From: Ruegeria sp. ANG-R
Lineage (GTDB): Bacteria > Pseudomonadota > Alphaproteobacteria > Rhodobacterales > Rhodobacteraceae
Assembly (NCBI RefSeq): GCF_000813985.1
Contig: NZ_JWLJ01000006.1
Location: 124,001-188,000 of the forward strand
Reading direction: 5' to 3'
DNA: 64,000 bases
Under the pieces are notes generated by a model that saw nothing but the letters and a program-made list of their open reading frames with translations, made no database searches and was not told where the DNA came from. Position numbers and translations under genes: made by a program. Below, piece after piece: positions 54,554 through 63,215 of the stretch (the first letter of the stretch is position 1; each line of letters opens with the position of its first letter).

Positions 54554-54937
54554 TCAGCCCGCGACGAAAGGCACTGCCGCACCCGTTTCCAACACCACGT
54601 AAACCCGCCGCCAGGGATCATCATCGACAAGTTTCCAGGTGTGACCGCCCCCAGCTGTATCTTCGGCCAAGAGGATGTCGCCGGGCGCGATGGTAAAGGT
54701 CTTGCCTTCACGGGTCGCGAACTCGAGCGTGCCGCTCAGCGTTATAACCAGTTGCCGGACCGGAGCGTTGTGCCAGCTGAATGTTCCACCCACAGCAGTT
54801 TCCTGCATCGCCGCGATATTCACGTTCATGTCCGCGCTGCGCAATTTGCCATCGCTTCGACCGCTCAGATCGATCTTGCCCTCTTCAAAGTGGGATTGCC
54901 CGTCCTTGCCGGTCCAAATACGCACGCATCTGATCAT
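54554..54937 (-). CDS. Single-domain cupin protein
   Basis: 127-residue small beta-barrel protein. AVGGTFSWHNAPVRQLVITL, SGTLEFATREG and TIAPGDILLAEDTAGGGHTW contain the two cupin motifs, but with few of the usual metal-binding histidines. The function is unknown. It starts 173 bp from the divergent fumC, shares the promoter region containing the TGTTA-N6-TAACA site, and precedes mqo in the same operon. Confidence 0.82.
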   Translation of the reverse strand: MIRCVRIWTGKDGQSHFEEGKIDLSGRSDGKLRSADMNVNIAAMQETAVGGTFSWHNAPVRQLVITLSGTLEFATREGKTFTIAPGDILLAEDTAGGGHTWKLVDDDPWRRVYVVLETGAAVPFVAG

Positions 54938-55031
54938 GTTCGCGTTCCCTTCGCCAAGAAACTTTCACGGTTCATCCTGATTGGCCCGATCAGCCATCTA
55001 ACAAGACTTATACCTCGTCAAAAAAGACTTC

Positions 55032-55047
55032 TGTTAGCAAGTTAACA
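55032..55047. promoter_or_regulatory. Crp/Fnr-type operator between cupin-mqo and fumC-sdh
   Basis: TGTTA-GCAAGT-TAACA, within CTGTTAGCAAGTTAACAT, has the same half-sites and spacing as the site at 48009. It lies 63 bp before the fumC start and 95 bp before the cupin start. It is therefore placed to control both divergent operons through the local Crp/Fnr regulator. Confidence 0.62.
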
Positions 55048-55109
55048 TCGCCTGCCCGCGAATCATGAAAGTCTCATATATATTAAACTGAAACGACACG
55101 GCGGAAGTC

Positions 55110-56516
55110 ATGAGCAAGCATAGAGCGGAAACCGACAGTCTGGGAAGCGTTCAGGTGGCGTGCGACCGGTACTGGGGCGCTCAGACCCAGCGCTCGCTAG
55201 AGCATTTCTCGATCGCGAAAGACCTGATTCCCATCGAGGTCATTCATGCGCTTGCCACCCTTAAAAAAGCCGCAGCGCTGAGCAATCGGGAAATCGGAAC
55301 GCTGGACCAGATGCGCAGCAACCTGATCATCGCTGCAGCAGAAGAGGTGATCGCAGGCAAGCTGGATGATCATTTTCCATTGCATGTCTGGCAGACCGGC
55401 AGCGGCACTCAATCCAACATGAATGTGAACGAGGTGATCTCGAATCGCGCCATCGAAATGGCTGGCGGCGTGATGGGATCGAAGGACCCGGTGCATCCCA
55501 ACGATCATGTCAACCGCTCGCAATCTTCGAATGACACGTTTCCAACCGCGATGCACATCGCGGCGGCGTCGATACTGGTAGAAAATGTTCTCCCGAATGT
55601 GCACGCCCTGCGTGACGCTCTTGCAGCGCGGGCACGCGATTTCCGCGACATCATCAAAACGGGACGAACGCATCTGCAGGATGCTGTCCCGCTGACCCTG
55701 GGGCAGGAGTTTTCGGGATATGTCGCGCAGCTGGATGCGGGGATCGACCGGGTCGAGGCTGCTTTGCCCGATCTCTATCAGCTCGCGGTCGGAGGAACCG
55801 CCGTCGGCACCGGTCTGAACGCGCCTGCGGGCTTTGGGAACCTGTGTGCAAGGCACATCGCCGAACTCACGGGGTTGCCCTTTGTTTCAGCACCAAACAA
55901 ATTTGCGGCGCTGGCCGCGCATGATGCTGTGGTTGCGGCCTCGGGTGCTCTGCGGGGGCTTGCCGTGTCGCTGATGAAAATTGCCAACGATATTCGCTGG
56001 GCAGGGTCCGGTCCACGCTGCGGGCTGGGTGAGTTGAAGCTACCTGCGAACGAACCCGGGTCCTCGATCATGCCGGGTAAGGTAAACCCAACTCAATGCG
56101 AAGCTATGACCATGGTGGCGGTGCAGGTGATGGGAAATGACACCGCAATCGGATTCGCCGGATCGCAAGGCAATTTCGAGCTGAACGTGTTCAAGCCGGT
56201 CATGGCCCACAACCTTCTGCATTCCACACATCTGATCGCCGACAGTTGTGACAGTTTCCGCCGTTTTCTGGTCGATGGCCTGACCGCGAACCGCGATCAC
56301 ATTGCGGAAAAGGTCGGCCAGTCTCTGATGCTGGTGACAGCACTGTCGCCCAAGATCGGTTACGACCATGCATCGGAAATCGCCCATAAAGCCGAGGCCG
56401 AAGGCACCACTTTGAAAGAAGCCGCCGTCGCGCTTGGCCTTCTGACAGCGGAAGAATTTGATCAGGCACTCAATCTGGACCGCATGGTCCACCCCCATGC
56501 GGAGGGCGAGCATTGA
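55110..56516 (+). CDS. fumC: Fumarate hydratase, class II
   Basis: 468-residue iron-independent fumarase interconverting fumarate and malate. Landmarks are [80 protein letters not shown], and the signature [17 protein letters not shown] with the mobile catalytic loop. It is the first gene of an operon with the succinate dehydrogenase genes; its stop overlaps the sdhC start. Class II fumarase coupled to a quinone-linked succinate dehydrogenase is an unusual gene order for the group. Confidence 0.96.
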   Translation: MSKHRAETDSLGSVQVACDRYWGAQTQRSLEHFSIAKDLIPIEVIHALATLKKAAALSNREIGTLDQMRSNLIIAAAEEVIAGKLDDHFPLHVWQTGSGTQSNMNVNEVISNRAIEMAGGVMGSKDPVHPNDHVNRSQSSNDTFPTAMHIAAASILVENVLPNVHALRDALAARARDFRDIIKTGRTHLQDAVPLTLGQEFSGYVAQLDAGIDRVEAALPDLYQLAVGGTAVGTGLNAPAGFGNLCARHIAELTGLPFVSAPNKFAALAAHDAVVAASGALRGLAVSLMKIANDIRWAGSGPRCGLGELKLPANEPGSSIMPGKVNPTQCEAMTMVAVQVMGNDTAIGFAGSQGNFELNVFKPVMAHNLLHSTHLIADSCDSFRRFLVDGLTANRDHIAEKVGQSLMLVTALSPKIGYDHASEIAHKAEAEGTTLKEAAVALGLLTAEEFDQALNLDRMVHPHAEGEH

Positions 56517-57250
56517 ACCCAATCACCCTGTACCACAGCATTCTGGGCAAAAAGATCATCATGGCCGTCACCGGCAGTTTCATGCTGCTGTTCCTGTTGC
56601 TGCATGTGGGCGGAAACCTCAAGGTCTTTCTGCCCGACCCACAGCCCGGCATGGCCGATATCAATGTCTATGCCAGATTTCTGCGCACCATGGGCGAGCC
56701 TCTTTTGCCTTACGGGTTCGCTCTGTGGGGCGTGAGGATCATCCTGATCGTCTCGGTCCTGCTGCACATCACATGCGCAATACAGCTGGCCCACCGCAAT
56801 GCCAGAGCACGCCCGGTGAAATACAAACACGCCGCCTATCGCGAGACCAGCTATCCGGCACGCTGGATGCTGATCTCGGGGCTGCTGATGCTGTGCTATA
56901 TCATCTTACATTTGGCACAGTTCACCTTTGGCTGGATCAACCCGGCCGCCTTCAACACGCCGGACGTGTTCGGCGATCTGTCGCGGGCCTTTCACCGGCC
57001 TTTCTATATCGTGATCTATCTGGGCGCGATGGGCCTGCTGGGCCTGCACCTGTTTCACGGGGCGTGGAGCCTGTTCCAGACGCTGGGGCTGGACAACCCG
57101 GATCGCAACCGGGGCCTGCGCCTGTTGGCGATGGTGATTTCCATCGGATTGCCTGCAACCTTCGCGCTGGTGCCTTTGTCCTTTGCCGTAGGCGCGCTTG
57201 GGCCTGCAATCCCGGAAGCGACCTCAGCCGCCATGACCGGGGGGAACTAA
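56513..57250 (+). CDS. sdhC: Succinate:quinone oxidoreductase cytochrome b subunit (diheme, type B)
   Basis: 245-residue single membrane anchor with five helices. Histidines in [39 protein letters not shown] and [13 protein letters not shown] are placed as the ligands of two b hemes. This is the one-polypeptide anchor of type B enzymes, found in Bacteroidetes, Campylobacterota and actinobacteria. It is unlike the SdhC/SdhD pair standard for alphaproteobacteria. The start is TTG at 56513, overlapping the fumC stop, with GGAGGG 6 bp upstream. Confidence 0.88.
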   Translation: MNPITLYHSILGKKIIMAVTGSFMLLFLLLHVGGNLKVFLPDPQPGMADINVYARFLRTMGEPLLPYGFALWGVRIILIVSVLLHITCAIQLAHRNARARPVKYKHAAYRETSYPARWMLISGLLMLCYIILHLAQFTFGWINPAAFNTPDVFGDLSRAFHRPFYIVIYLGAMGLLGLHLFHGAWSLFQTLGLDNPDRNRGLRLLAMVISIGLPATFALVPLSFAVGALGPAIPEATSAAMTGGN

Positions 57251-57251
57251 G

Positions 57252-59168
57252 ATGAAACTTGATGCGCAAATCCCCGCTGGAGACGTTGCTGGCGCATGGG
57301 CCCGCCACAAGGAACATATGCGGCTGGTTGGGCCGACGAACCGGCACCATTACCGGGTGATCGTTGTCGGAACCGGGTTGGCCGGAGCATCGGCGGCCAG
57401 TTCGATGGCAGCGATGGGATACAAGGTTGACTGTTTCTGCTTTCAGGACAGCCCGCGCCGGGCGCATTCGATCGCGGCGCAGGGGGGCATCAACGCGGCA
57501 AAGAACTATCGCAACGATGGCGATTCCGTCTATCGGCTGTTCTATGATACGCAGAAAGGCGGCGATTACCGCTCGCGCGAGGCCAATGTCTGGCGGTTGG
57601 CAGAGCTGTCTGCCGGGATCATCGATCAGGCGGTGGCGCAAGGCGTGCCCTTTGCCCGCGAATATGGCGGGATGCTGGCCAACCGGTCCTTCGGGGGCGT
57701 TCTGGTCGAACGCACTTTCTATTGCCGGGGCGAGACAGGGCAGCAATTGCTGCTTGGGGCGAACTCAGCGCTGGCGCGGCAAATCCATGATGGCCATGTC
57801 ACTATGCATACCCGATGCGAGATGGAGGATATCGTCACCGTCGACGGCCGCACCCATGGTATCGTGGTGCGCAATCTGGTGACGGGCGAAATCTCGTCCT
57901 ATGCGGCGGACGCGGTGGTGCTGGCTACGGGCGGTTATGGCAATGTGTTCAACCTGTCGACCAATGCGCGGGGCAGCAATGTCTCGGCCACCTGGCGGGC
58001 GCATAAACGCGGTGCGGGCTTTGCCAACCCCTCTTACGTGCAAATTCACCCAACCTGCATTCCTGCCTCGGGCGATCATCAGTCGAAGCTGACCCTGATG
58101 AGCGAAAGCTTACGCAATGACGGGCGCATCTGGGTCCCGAAGAAAGCCGGAGACGACCGCAAACCTTCGGACATCCCCGAAGAGGACCGCTTCTACTACC
58201 TTGAAGACCGCTATCCCCGATTTGGCAATCTGGTGCCCCGCGACGTGGCCTCGCGCAATGCCAAAGAGGTCTGTGATGAAGGGTTGGGGGTCGGCCCCGG
58301 CGGGCGCGGTGTTTATCTGGACCTGCGCGACGCCATCAAGGAACAGGGCCATGACGCGATCCGCGACAAGTACCTGAATCTGTTCGAGATGTATGAGCGC
58401 ATCACCGGCGAAAGCCCATGGGAGCAGCCGATGCGCATCTACCCTGCCGTGCACTATGCGATGGGCGGGCTGTGGGTGGATTACAACCTGATGACAACCA
58501 AGCCGGGTCTTTTTGCCATCGGAGAATCGAATTTCTCGGACCACGGGGCGAACCGGCTGGGGGCCAGTTCGATGATGCAGTGCCTTGCGGATGGCTATTT
58601 CGTGATCCCGCTGACCATCGGCGATTACCTCAGCCGTCACCCTTACGGCGATGTCACCACCGATCATCCAGCCTTTGCCGAGGCCGAGCAGGAGGCCCGC
58701 GACCGGATCGAGGGCTTTTTCGCCATCGGCGGCAACACCACCGCCCTGACCATTCACCGCGAACTGGGAAAGATCATGTGGAACCACTGTGGCATCGCCC
58801 GCAATGAGGCGGGGCTGAAAGAAGGGCTGAAACTGATCCCCGAACTGCGCGACCGTTTCTGGAGCGATCTGCGATTGGAGGGCACCAGCAAAGGCATCAA
58901 CCAGTCGCTGGAACATGCCGGGCGATTGGCGGATTTCCTGGAGCTGGGCGAGTTGATGTGCCGCGACGCGCTGGAGCGTGATGAAAGCTGCGGTTGTCAT
59001 TTCCGAGAAGAGCACCAGACCGAGGATGGTGAGGCGCTGCGCAACGATTCCGAATTCGCCCATGTGAGTGTCTGGGAACATATGGGCAAGGGCAATCCCG
59101 AGGTGATGCACAAGGAAGCCCTGGAGTTCGAGGCGCTGCCGCTGGCACAAAGGAACTACAAGACATGA
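57252..59168 (+). CDS. sdhA: Succinate dehydrogenase/fumarate reductase flavoprotein subunit
   Basis: 638-residue catalytic subunit with covalent FAD. It contains [20 protein letters not shown], the FAD-attachment His in [40 protein letters not shown] and [20 protein letters not shown]. The conserved arginine region [16 protein letters not shown] follows. The length and the insert after the FAD motif match the type B enzymes. It oxidises succinate to fumarate on the cytosolic face, or the reverse, and overlaps sdhB by ATGA. Confidence 0.94.
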   Translation: MKLDAQIPAGDVAGAWARHKEHMRLVGPTNRHHYRVIVVGTGLAGASAASSMAAMGYKVDCFCFQDSPRRAHSIAAQGGINAAKNYRNDGDSVYRLFYDTQKGGDYRSREANVWRLAELSAGIIDQAVAQGVPFAREYGGMLANRSFGGVLVERTFYCRGETGQQLLLGANSALARQIHDGHVTMHTRCEMEDIVTVDGRTHGIVVRNLVTGEISSYAADAVVLATGGYGNVFNLSTNARGSNVSATWRAHKRGAGFANPSYVQIHPTCIPASGDHQSKLTLMSESLRNDGRIWVPKKAGDDRKPSDIPEEDRFYYLEDRYPRFGNLVPRDVASRNAKEVCDEGLGVGPGGRGVYLDLRDAIKEQGHDAIRDKYLNLFEMYERITGESPWEQPMRIYPAVHYAMGGLWVDYNLMTTKPGLFAIGESNFSDHGANRLGASSMMQCLADGYFVIPLTIGDYLSRHPYGDVTTDHPAFAEAEQEARDRIEGFFAIGGNTTALTIHRELGKIMWNHCGIARNEAGLKEGLKLIPELRDRFWSDLRLEGTSKGINQSLEHAGRLADFLELGELMCRDALERDESCGCHFREEHQTEDGEALRNDSEFAHVSVWEHMGKGNPEVMHKEALEFEALPLAQRNYKT

Positions 59169-59938
59169 AGTTCACTCTTGAAATCTGGCGTCAGGATGGC
59201 CCGGGCCACATAGGCGATTTCGCCCATTATGAGATCGCGGACGTCTCACCCGACATGTCGTTTCTGGAAATGATGGATGTACTGAACGAGCAAATCAGTG
59301 AAGCGGATCAGGTGCCCGTGGCCTTTGACAGCGATTGTCGTGAAGGGATTTGTGGCATGTGTTCCATGGTGATCAACGGCAGCCCCCACGGCCCTATTCC
59401 CGGCACAACCACCTGCCAGCTTTACATGCGTCATTTCTCGGATGGCGAGACCATCACGATCGAACCCTGGCGCTCGGCCGCATTTCCGGTGTTGAAAGAT
59501 CTGATCGTCGACCGCTCGGCCTTTGACCGGGTGTTGCAGGCGGGCGGTTATGTGACGGTGCATTCGGGACCCAAGCCCGACCCGAATTCGGTGCCGATTG
59601 ATCCGCATGTCTCGGAAGAGGCGCTGGATGCGGCCAGTTGCATTGGCTGTGGCGCCTGTGTGGCTGCGTGCCCGAACGGGGCCGCGATGCTCTATACGGC
59701 GGCCAAGGTCTCGCATCTCAGCCTGATGCCGCAAGGCCAGCCGGAACGCGAAAGCCGCGTTCTGAATATGGTGCATCAGATGGAGGCCGAGGATTTCGGC
59801 GCTTGCGGCAATCATGCGGAATGTCAGGCCCATTGCCCCAAAGGGATCAGCATAAACTTTATCGGCATGATGAACCGTGAATACAGGCGCGCGCTGTCGG
59901 CACCCAAAGACCGGCGTGGCCATATGGATTCGCAATAG
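59165..59938 (+). CDS. sdhB: Succinate dehydrogenase/fumarate reductase iron-sulfur subunit
   Basis: 257 residues carrying three Fe-S clusters. The N-terminal [2Fe-2S] domain has [14 protein letters not shown] and TTCQLYM. The C-terminal domain has [17 protein letters not shown] for the [4Fe-4S] centre and [16 protein letters not shown] for the remaining cluster. It links the flavin to the diheme cytochrome b. Confidence 0.94.
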   Translation: MKFTLEIWRQDGPGHIGDFAHYEIADVSPDMSFLEMMDVLNEQISEADQVPVAFDSDCREGICGMCSMVINGSPHGPIPGTTTCQLYMRHFSDGETITIEPWRSAAFPVLKDLIVDRSAFDRVLQAGGYVTVHSGPKPDPNSVPIDPHVSEEALDAASCIGCGACVAACPNGAAMLYTAAKVSHLSLMPQGQPERESRVLNMVHQMEAEDFGACGNHAECQAHCPKGISINFIGMMNREYRRALSAPKDRRGHMDSQ

Positions 59939-59950
59939 GAGGGGACGGAG

Positions 59951-60448
59951 ATGCGGCAACCGGAACCGATTTCGCAACGGGATGTGGCACATGTGCTCGA
60001 CCATGCGGTGACGCACCGTCTGCGTGGCGAGGATGACATCGCCGAAAGCATGTGCCTCGATGTTCTTGAGGCTGAGCCCGGCAATCAGGCGGCTCTCGAG
60101 ATCATGTTGCGCATTCTGGCTGGCCGGATCGCCCGGGGCAACAAACCGGCGCTTGGCGCCGCCACACTTTTGCTCGAACAGGTCCGGGACCCAGGAACCC
60201 GCGCGTTCTGCAGTGCCTTGATCCACGAGGCTCAGGCGCGCCGCCTCTTGGCGCGCGCTGATCAGCCGGCAGCACAGGCGGCACAGGATTTCCTTCAATT
60301 TGCCCTAGAGCAATTTGATATCTCGGCTCAGAAATCAGAGGACCCGTTGGAGTCCCGTTTACGTGCCAACGCCTGCCTGCGCGCACAGTCAAAGATATTG
60401 AATGGGCATTCGACCCCCGACCGTGAACCGGAACACCCAATCGAATAG
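59951..60448 (+). CDS. Helical-repeat hypothetical protein of the sdh operon
   Basis: 165 residues, mainly alpha-helical and TPR-like (RGEDDIAESMCLDVLEAEPG, NQAALEIMLRILAG). It begins 12 bp after sdhB behind a strong AGGAGGGGACGGAG site, so it belongs to the operon. It lacks a signal peptide or membrane helix. It may help assembly of the complex, but no family is recognised. Confidence 0.72.
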   Translation: MRQPEPISQRDVAHVLDHAVTHRLRGEDDIAESMCLDVLEAEPGNQAALEIMLRILAGRIARGNKPALGAATLLLEQVRDPGTRAFCSALIHEAQARRLLARADQPAAQAAQDFLQFALEQFDISAQKSEDPLESRLRANACLRAQSKILNGHSTPDREPEHPIE

Positions 60449-60457
60449 CAAAACCCC

Positions 60458-60730
60458 ATGACCCGAAATGTCTGCGAGGAGATTCCGGAACTCTGACCGA
60501 CGTCGGGGGGACGCAGATATTCGGGGGGGACGGGGGATGCGCTTAACGCTCTGGTCGATGCGATCCGGCGGGATAGCCGTATACGCTGGATCGAGGTCCA
60601 CCGTGAAGAAACAGCGGTTTATGCTGCAGCGGCTTTCAGTCAGATCACTGGCAGTCTTGGGTTTTGCGCAGGAACGGTGGAGCCGGGCGCGTTTCACCCG
60701 CTAAACGGGTTGCACAAGGCCACCAAGGAG
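60458..60730 (+). pseudogene. N-terminal remnant of a second pyruvate-oxidase-like gene
   Basis: Starting at ATG 60458, the sequence reads MTRNVCEEIPEL, then in another frame LTDVGGTQIFG, and after one extra G in a run of seven Gs, GDALNALVDAIRRDSRIRWI, EVHREETAVYAAAAFSQITG and FCAGTVEPGAFHPLNGLHKA. This matches the first 80 residues of the intact enzyme at 51114-52856 (RQIFGVTGDALN, RHEENAAYAAYAQS, CAGTVGPGALHLINGL). At least two frameshifts and a truncation make it non-functional. The open frame that continues to 60979 ends in unrelated sequence (GQDFGAYQGELIVQIGFDEA). Confidence 0.75.
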
Positions 60731-60979
60731 CCTGCACTGGTTCTTCGCAGATGTTTGCGTCTTTCAGCAAACTATCACATCGCCGGATCGGATGCCACGG
60801 CTGGTACAACAGGCGCAATAGAACGCGCGGCCACGCGCCGGCGTGGTCAGGATTTCGGTGCTTACCAAGGAGAGCTTATCGTTCAAATCGGCTTTGATGA
60901 GGCCACCGAGACAGACGATATCGGCACTGCCAGTTTCGAACATCTGTCGGTTGTCCTGCGCGATAGTGATGAAACCTAA

Positions 60980-61288
60980 CTGGTCGGTGCCTTCTCCAAG
61001 ATGAAATTGATCCGGTTCGCCGTCTTCAATCCAGTGTAGGTCCTTGTCTCCGCCGGAATCAGATCACTCGCCTGAAGGGGAAGCAGGGCAGCGGGTTCGA
61101 TATAGACCGGGTTTCCGTGACTTTTATTATCCAAATGCGCAAGCCTACTGATCCCGAAGGCGCCCTGCGAGACGGATAAAGGAACAGTTCCCTGCACCTC
61201 CTCATAGAGACGTCAAAGGAGTCAGTGCGCGTTTTCTCTTGCCGGAAAGGGCTGTTCTCGCACCAGGGCCAGTCCGGCCATTACTCCC
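60980..61288. other. Region without a supported gene
   Basis: A 73-codon leftward open frame (60976-61197) ends next to the pseudogene tail, but it shows no family pattern and lacks a ribosome site. I see no terminator or RNA here. Confidence 0.4.
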
Positions 61289-62386
61289 TCAGTCGTTCAG
61301 GTGCACCGCTTCACCGGTGTCTATCGCCCGTTGCGCAGCTTGACCCATTCTAACGGCCCAGAGACCGTCATTTAGACTCACGTCCGGTTGTGCCTTTTCG
61401 CCACGAACCAAAGCCAGAAAGCTCTTATGCTGATAGTAGGTTGACCCGTTGTGATCCCCAGCAGCCAATAGGTCCGGTTCCACTGGAACGTCCACTGACA
61501 CAGGCCCTTTCGGATTGCGTGGACTAACGATCACCTTCGGCGTTGGTGCGTCTCCCAGGTGATCCGGCCAGAAGCGTCCTGGTCCAGGCACCAGAGCTTC
61601 GATTTTGGCGTCCGGCCCAACAGCGGATATTTCTTCTTGATAGCGAGATCCTTCGGCGAACATGCAGAGCTCCAGCATCGCGCGCGCACCCGAAGCAAAC
61701 TCGACAATAACATAGCCGTGGTCGAGAATATCCGGAGTTTCGCCGTCGTAACTCTCGTCCAGATGGTTGACGGCCTGGCCCCCGCTAGCGGTGATACGCA
61801 CCGGGTCGGATTTCAGTATCAGGCGCATGAGATCGAAGAAATGGCAGCATTTTTCTACAAAAGTGCCACCGGTATTGCGGTTGAATCGATTCCAGTTCCC
61901 GACTTTTTCAAGAAATGGAAAGCGATGTTCGCGGATCGATAGCATTTTTATGCCACCGGTCGCGTCAACCTTTTCGATCAGAGCTGCAATAGGAGGCATA
62001 TACCGGTATTCCATCGCAACCCAGATCGGGCACGGGTAATCACGCCGTACCTGCTCCAGCCGATCCAAATCCTTTGAATCCGTGAACAGAGGCTTCTCTA
62101 CCAACAACGGCAGCGGGCGTGTGTCAGCAACTTCGCAGATCTGATCCACATGCAGATGGTTCGGGCTAGCAATGACGAAACAATCCAGTTCTTTGATCGC
62201 CAGAAGCTCCTGCATGGAACCTACCATGATTGCGGTCGGTGCAATTGCCGCTGCCGCAGCGGCCATTTCTGGATCAGGTTCAAATATTGCCGTTACACGA
62301 GCACCTTCCAACAAGTCGATATTGTGAAGGTGCTCCTGCCCCATCATGCCGCATCCAATCAGCCCGTAATTGATGGTCCGGGTCAT
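61289..62386 (-). CDS. Gfo/Idh/MocA-family oxidoreductase
   Basis: 365-residue NAD(P)-dependent sugar or cyclitol dehydrogenase-like protein. The N-terminal Rossmann fold is YGLIGCGMMGQEHLHNIDLL, and CFVIASPNHLHVDQICEVAD, then LLVEKPLFTD carries the EKP catalytic lysine. Further on, NTGGTFVEKCCHFFDLMRLI supplies the conserved His. It starts 13 bp after the GntR regulator stops, in the same operon. The substrate is unknown. Confidence 0.91.
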   Translation of the reverse strand: MTRTINYGLIGCGMMGQEHLHNIDLLEGARVTAIFEPDPEMAAAAAAIAPTAIMVGSMQELLAIKELDCFVIASPNHLHVDQICEVADTRPLPLLVEKPLFTDSKDLDRLEQVRRDYPCPIWVAMEYRYMPPIAALIEKVDATGGIKMLSIREHRFPFLEKVGNWNRFNRNTGGTFVEKCCHFFDLMRLILKSDPVRITASGGQAVNHLDESYDGETPDILDHGYVIVEFASGARAMLELCMFAEGSRYQEEISAVGPDAKIEALVPGPGRFWPDHLGDAPTPKVIVSPRNPKGPVSVDVPVEPDLLAAGDHNGSTYYQHKSFLALVRGEKAQPDVSLNDGLWAVRMGQAAQRAIDTGEAVHLND

Positions 62387-62399
62387 GCGTGCTTCCTTT

Positions 62400-63110
62400 T
62401 TACTTTAAACGTTGGACGTAGTTGGCCCGATCCGGATCGAACCATGTTTTTGAGAACTCAACGGGTTCAGCGCTTTCCGACCAGCTGAATCGTTCAATAT
62501 AGCCGACTGCTTCGCCTGACTGTTTAGTGAAGTTGGGTGGCGTCCAATCCGGCAATGGTTGGACTGAAACTCTGTCTTCGGCCCTTGCGATCCAAAAACC
62601 CAATTGGCGCTGATAATAGCGGTAGAGAGAGTCCGAAAGCAGGCTCTGGTCGATCAATCCCGCTGATTCGTCGAGCCAGATTTCTTCGACTGCAATGATT
62701 GTATCATTCAGGTAGCGCATCCGGCGTACCCTTGAGCTTGCATCAGAAGCTCCGAATCTTGGCAGATCGGCTGGCTTTTTCAGATAATCGACCGACAGGA
62801 TATCTGCGCGCGGCAGGCCGCCCCCTTCAGGTAACTCAAGCCTGAACATCGCGTAGACACTGTCTTGTGTTCCGGTCTCGCGAATATAGTTGCCCGAACC
62901 TTGAATACGCTCCAACATCCCTTTTTTTTCCAGCTCAGCGAGCGATTTTCGCAACGTCCCAACGGAGACTTTCAATTCCGCTGCCATCTCACGTTCAGGC
63001 GACAATCGTTCACCATCAATCAGGCGGCCCGCTGCGATATCGCGGATCAGCAGTTCCGCGATCTGTATGTAAACCGGCAGTGCGTTCGGATTTCTGTCGG
63101 ATGCGTTCAT
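62400..63110 (-). CDS. GntR-family regulator, HutC/UTRA type
   Basis: 236 residues. The N-terminal winged helix (YIQIAELLIRDIAAGRLIDG, RLSPEREMAAELKVSVGTLR) is followed by a UTRA ligand-binding domain (RVRRMRYLNDTIIAVEEIWL, then FSWSESAEPVEFSKTWF). ATG 63110 is the conserved start. It is divergent from the LLM monooxygenase and co-directional with the Gfo/Idh gene, so it probably controls both. Confidence 0.9.
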   Translation of the reverse strand: MNASDRNPNALPVYIQIAELLIRDIAAGRLIDGERLSPEREMAAELKVSVGTLRKSLAELEKKGMLERIQGSGNYIRETGTQDSVYAMFRLELPEGGGLPRADILSVDYLKKPADLPRFGASDASSRVRRMRYLNDTIIAVEEIWLDESAGLIDQSLLSDSLYRYYQRQLGFWIARAEDRVSVQPLPDWTPPNFTKQSGEAVGYIERFSWSESAEPVEFSKTWFDPDRANYVQRLK

Positions 63111-63151
63111 GCAGGGCGCTTCACTCGGTCGCAGGAAAAATTGATACACTA

Positions 63152-63165
63152 TTGATCTACATCAA
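63152..63165. promoter_or_regulatory. Exact FNR-type box in the GntR/LLM divergent promoter
   Basis: TTGAT-CTAC-ATCAA matches the FNR/FnrL consensus TTGAT-N4-ATCAA at every defined base, flanked by one more complementary pair (A/T). It lies 41 bp before the GntR start and 50 bp before the LLM start. It could alternatively be the GntR protein's own operator. Confidence 0.55.
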
Positions 63166-63215
63166 TGCGCTTGCTACGCAAGAGGAAAGTCAAAGATGTA
63201 CGGAGCGTGAATCAA

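Noticed and set aside
60976..61197. 73-codon leftward open frame
   Set aside because: No recognised pattern, no ribosome site, and it borders a decayed region.
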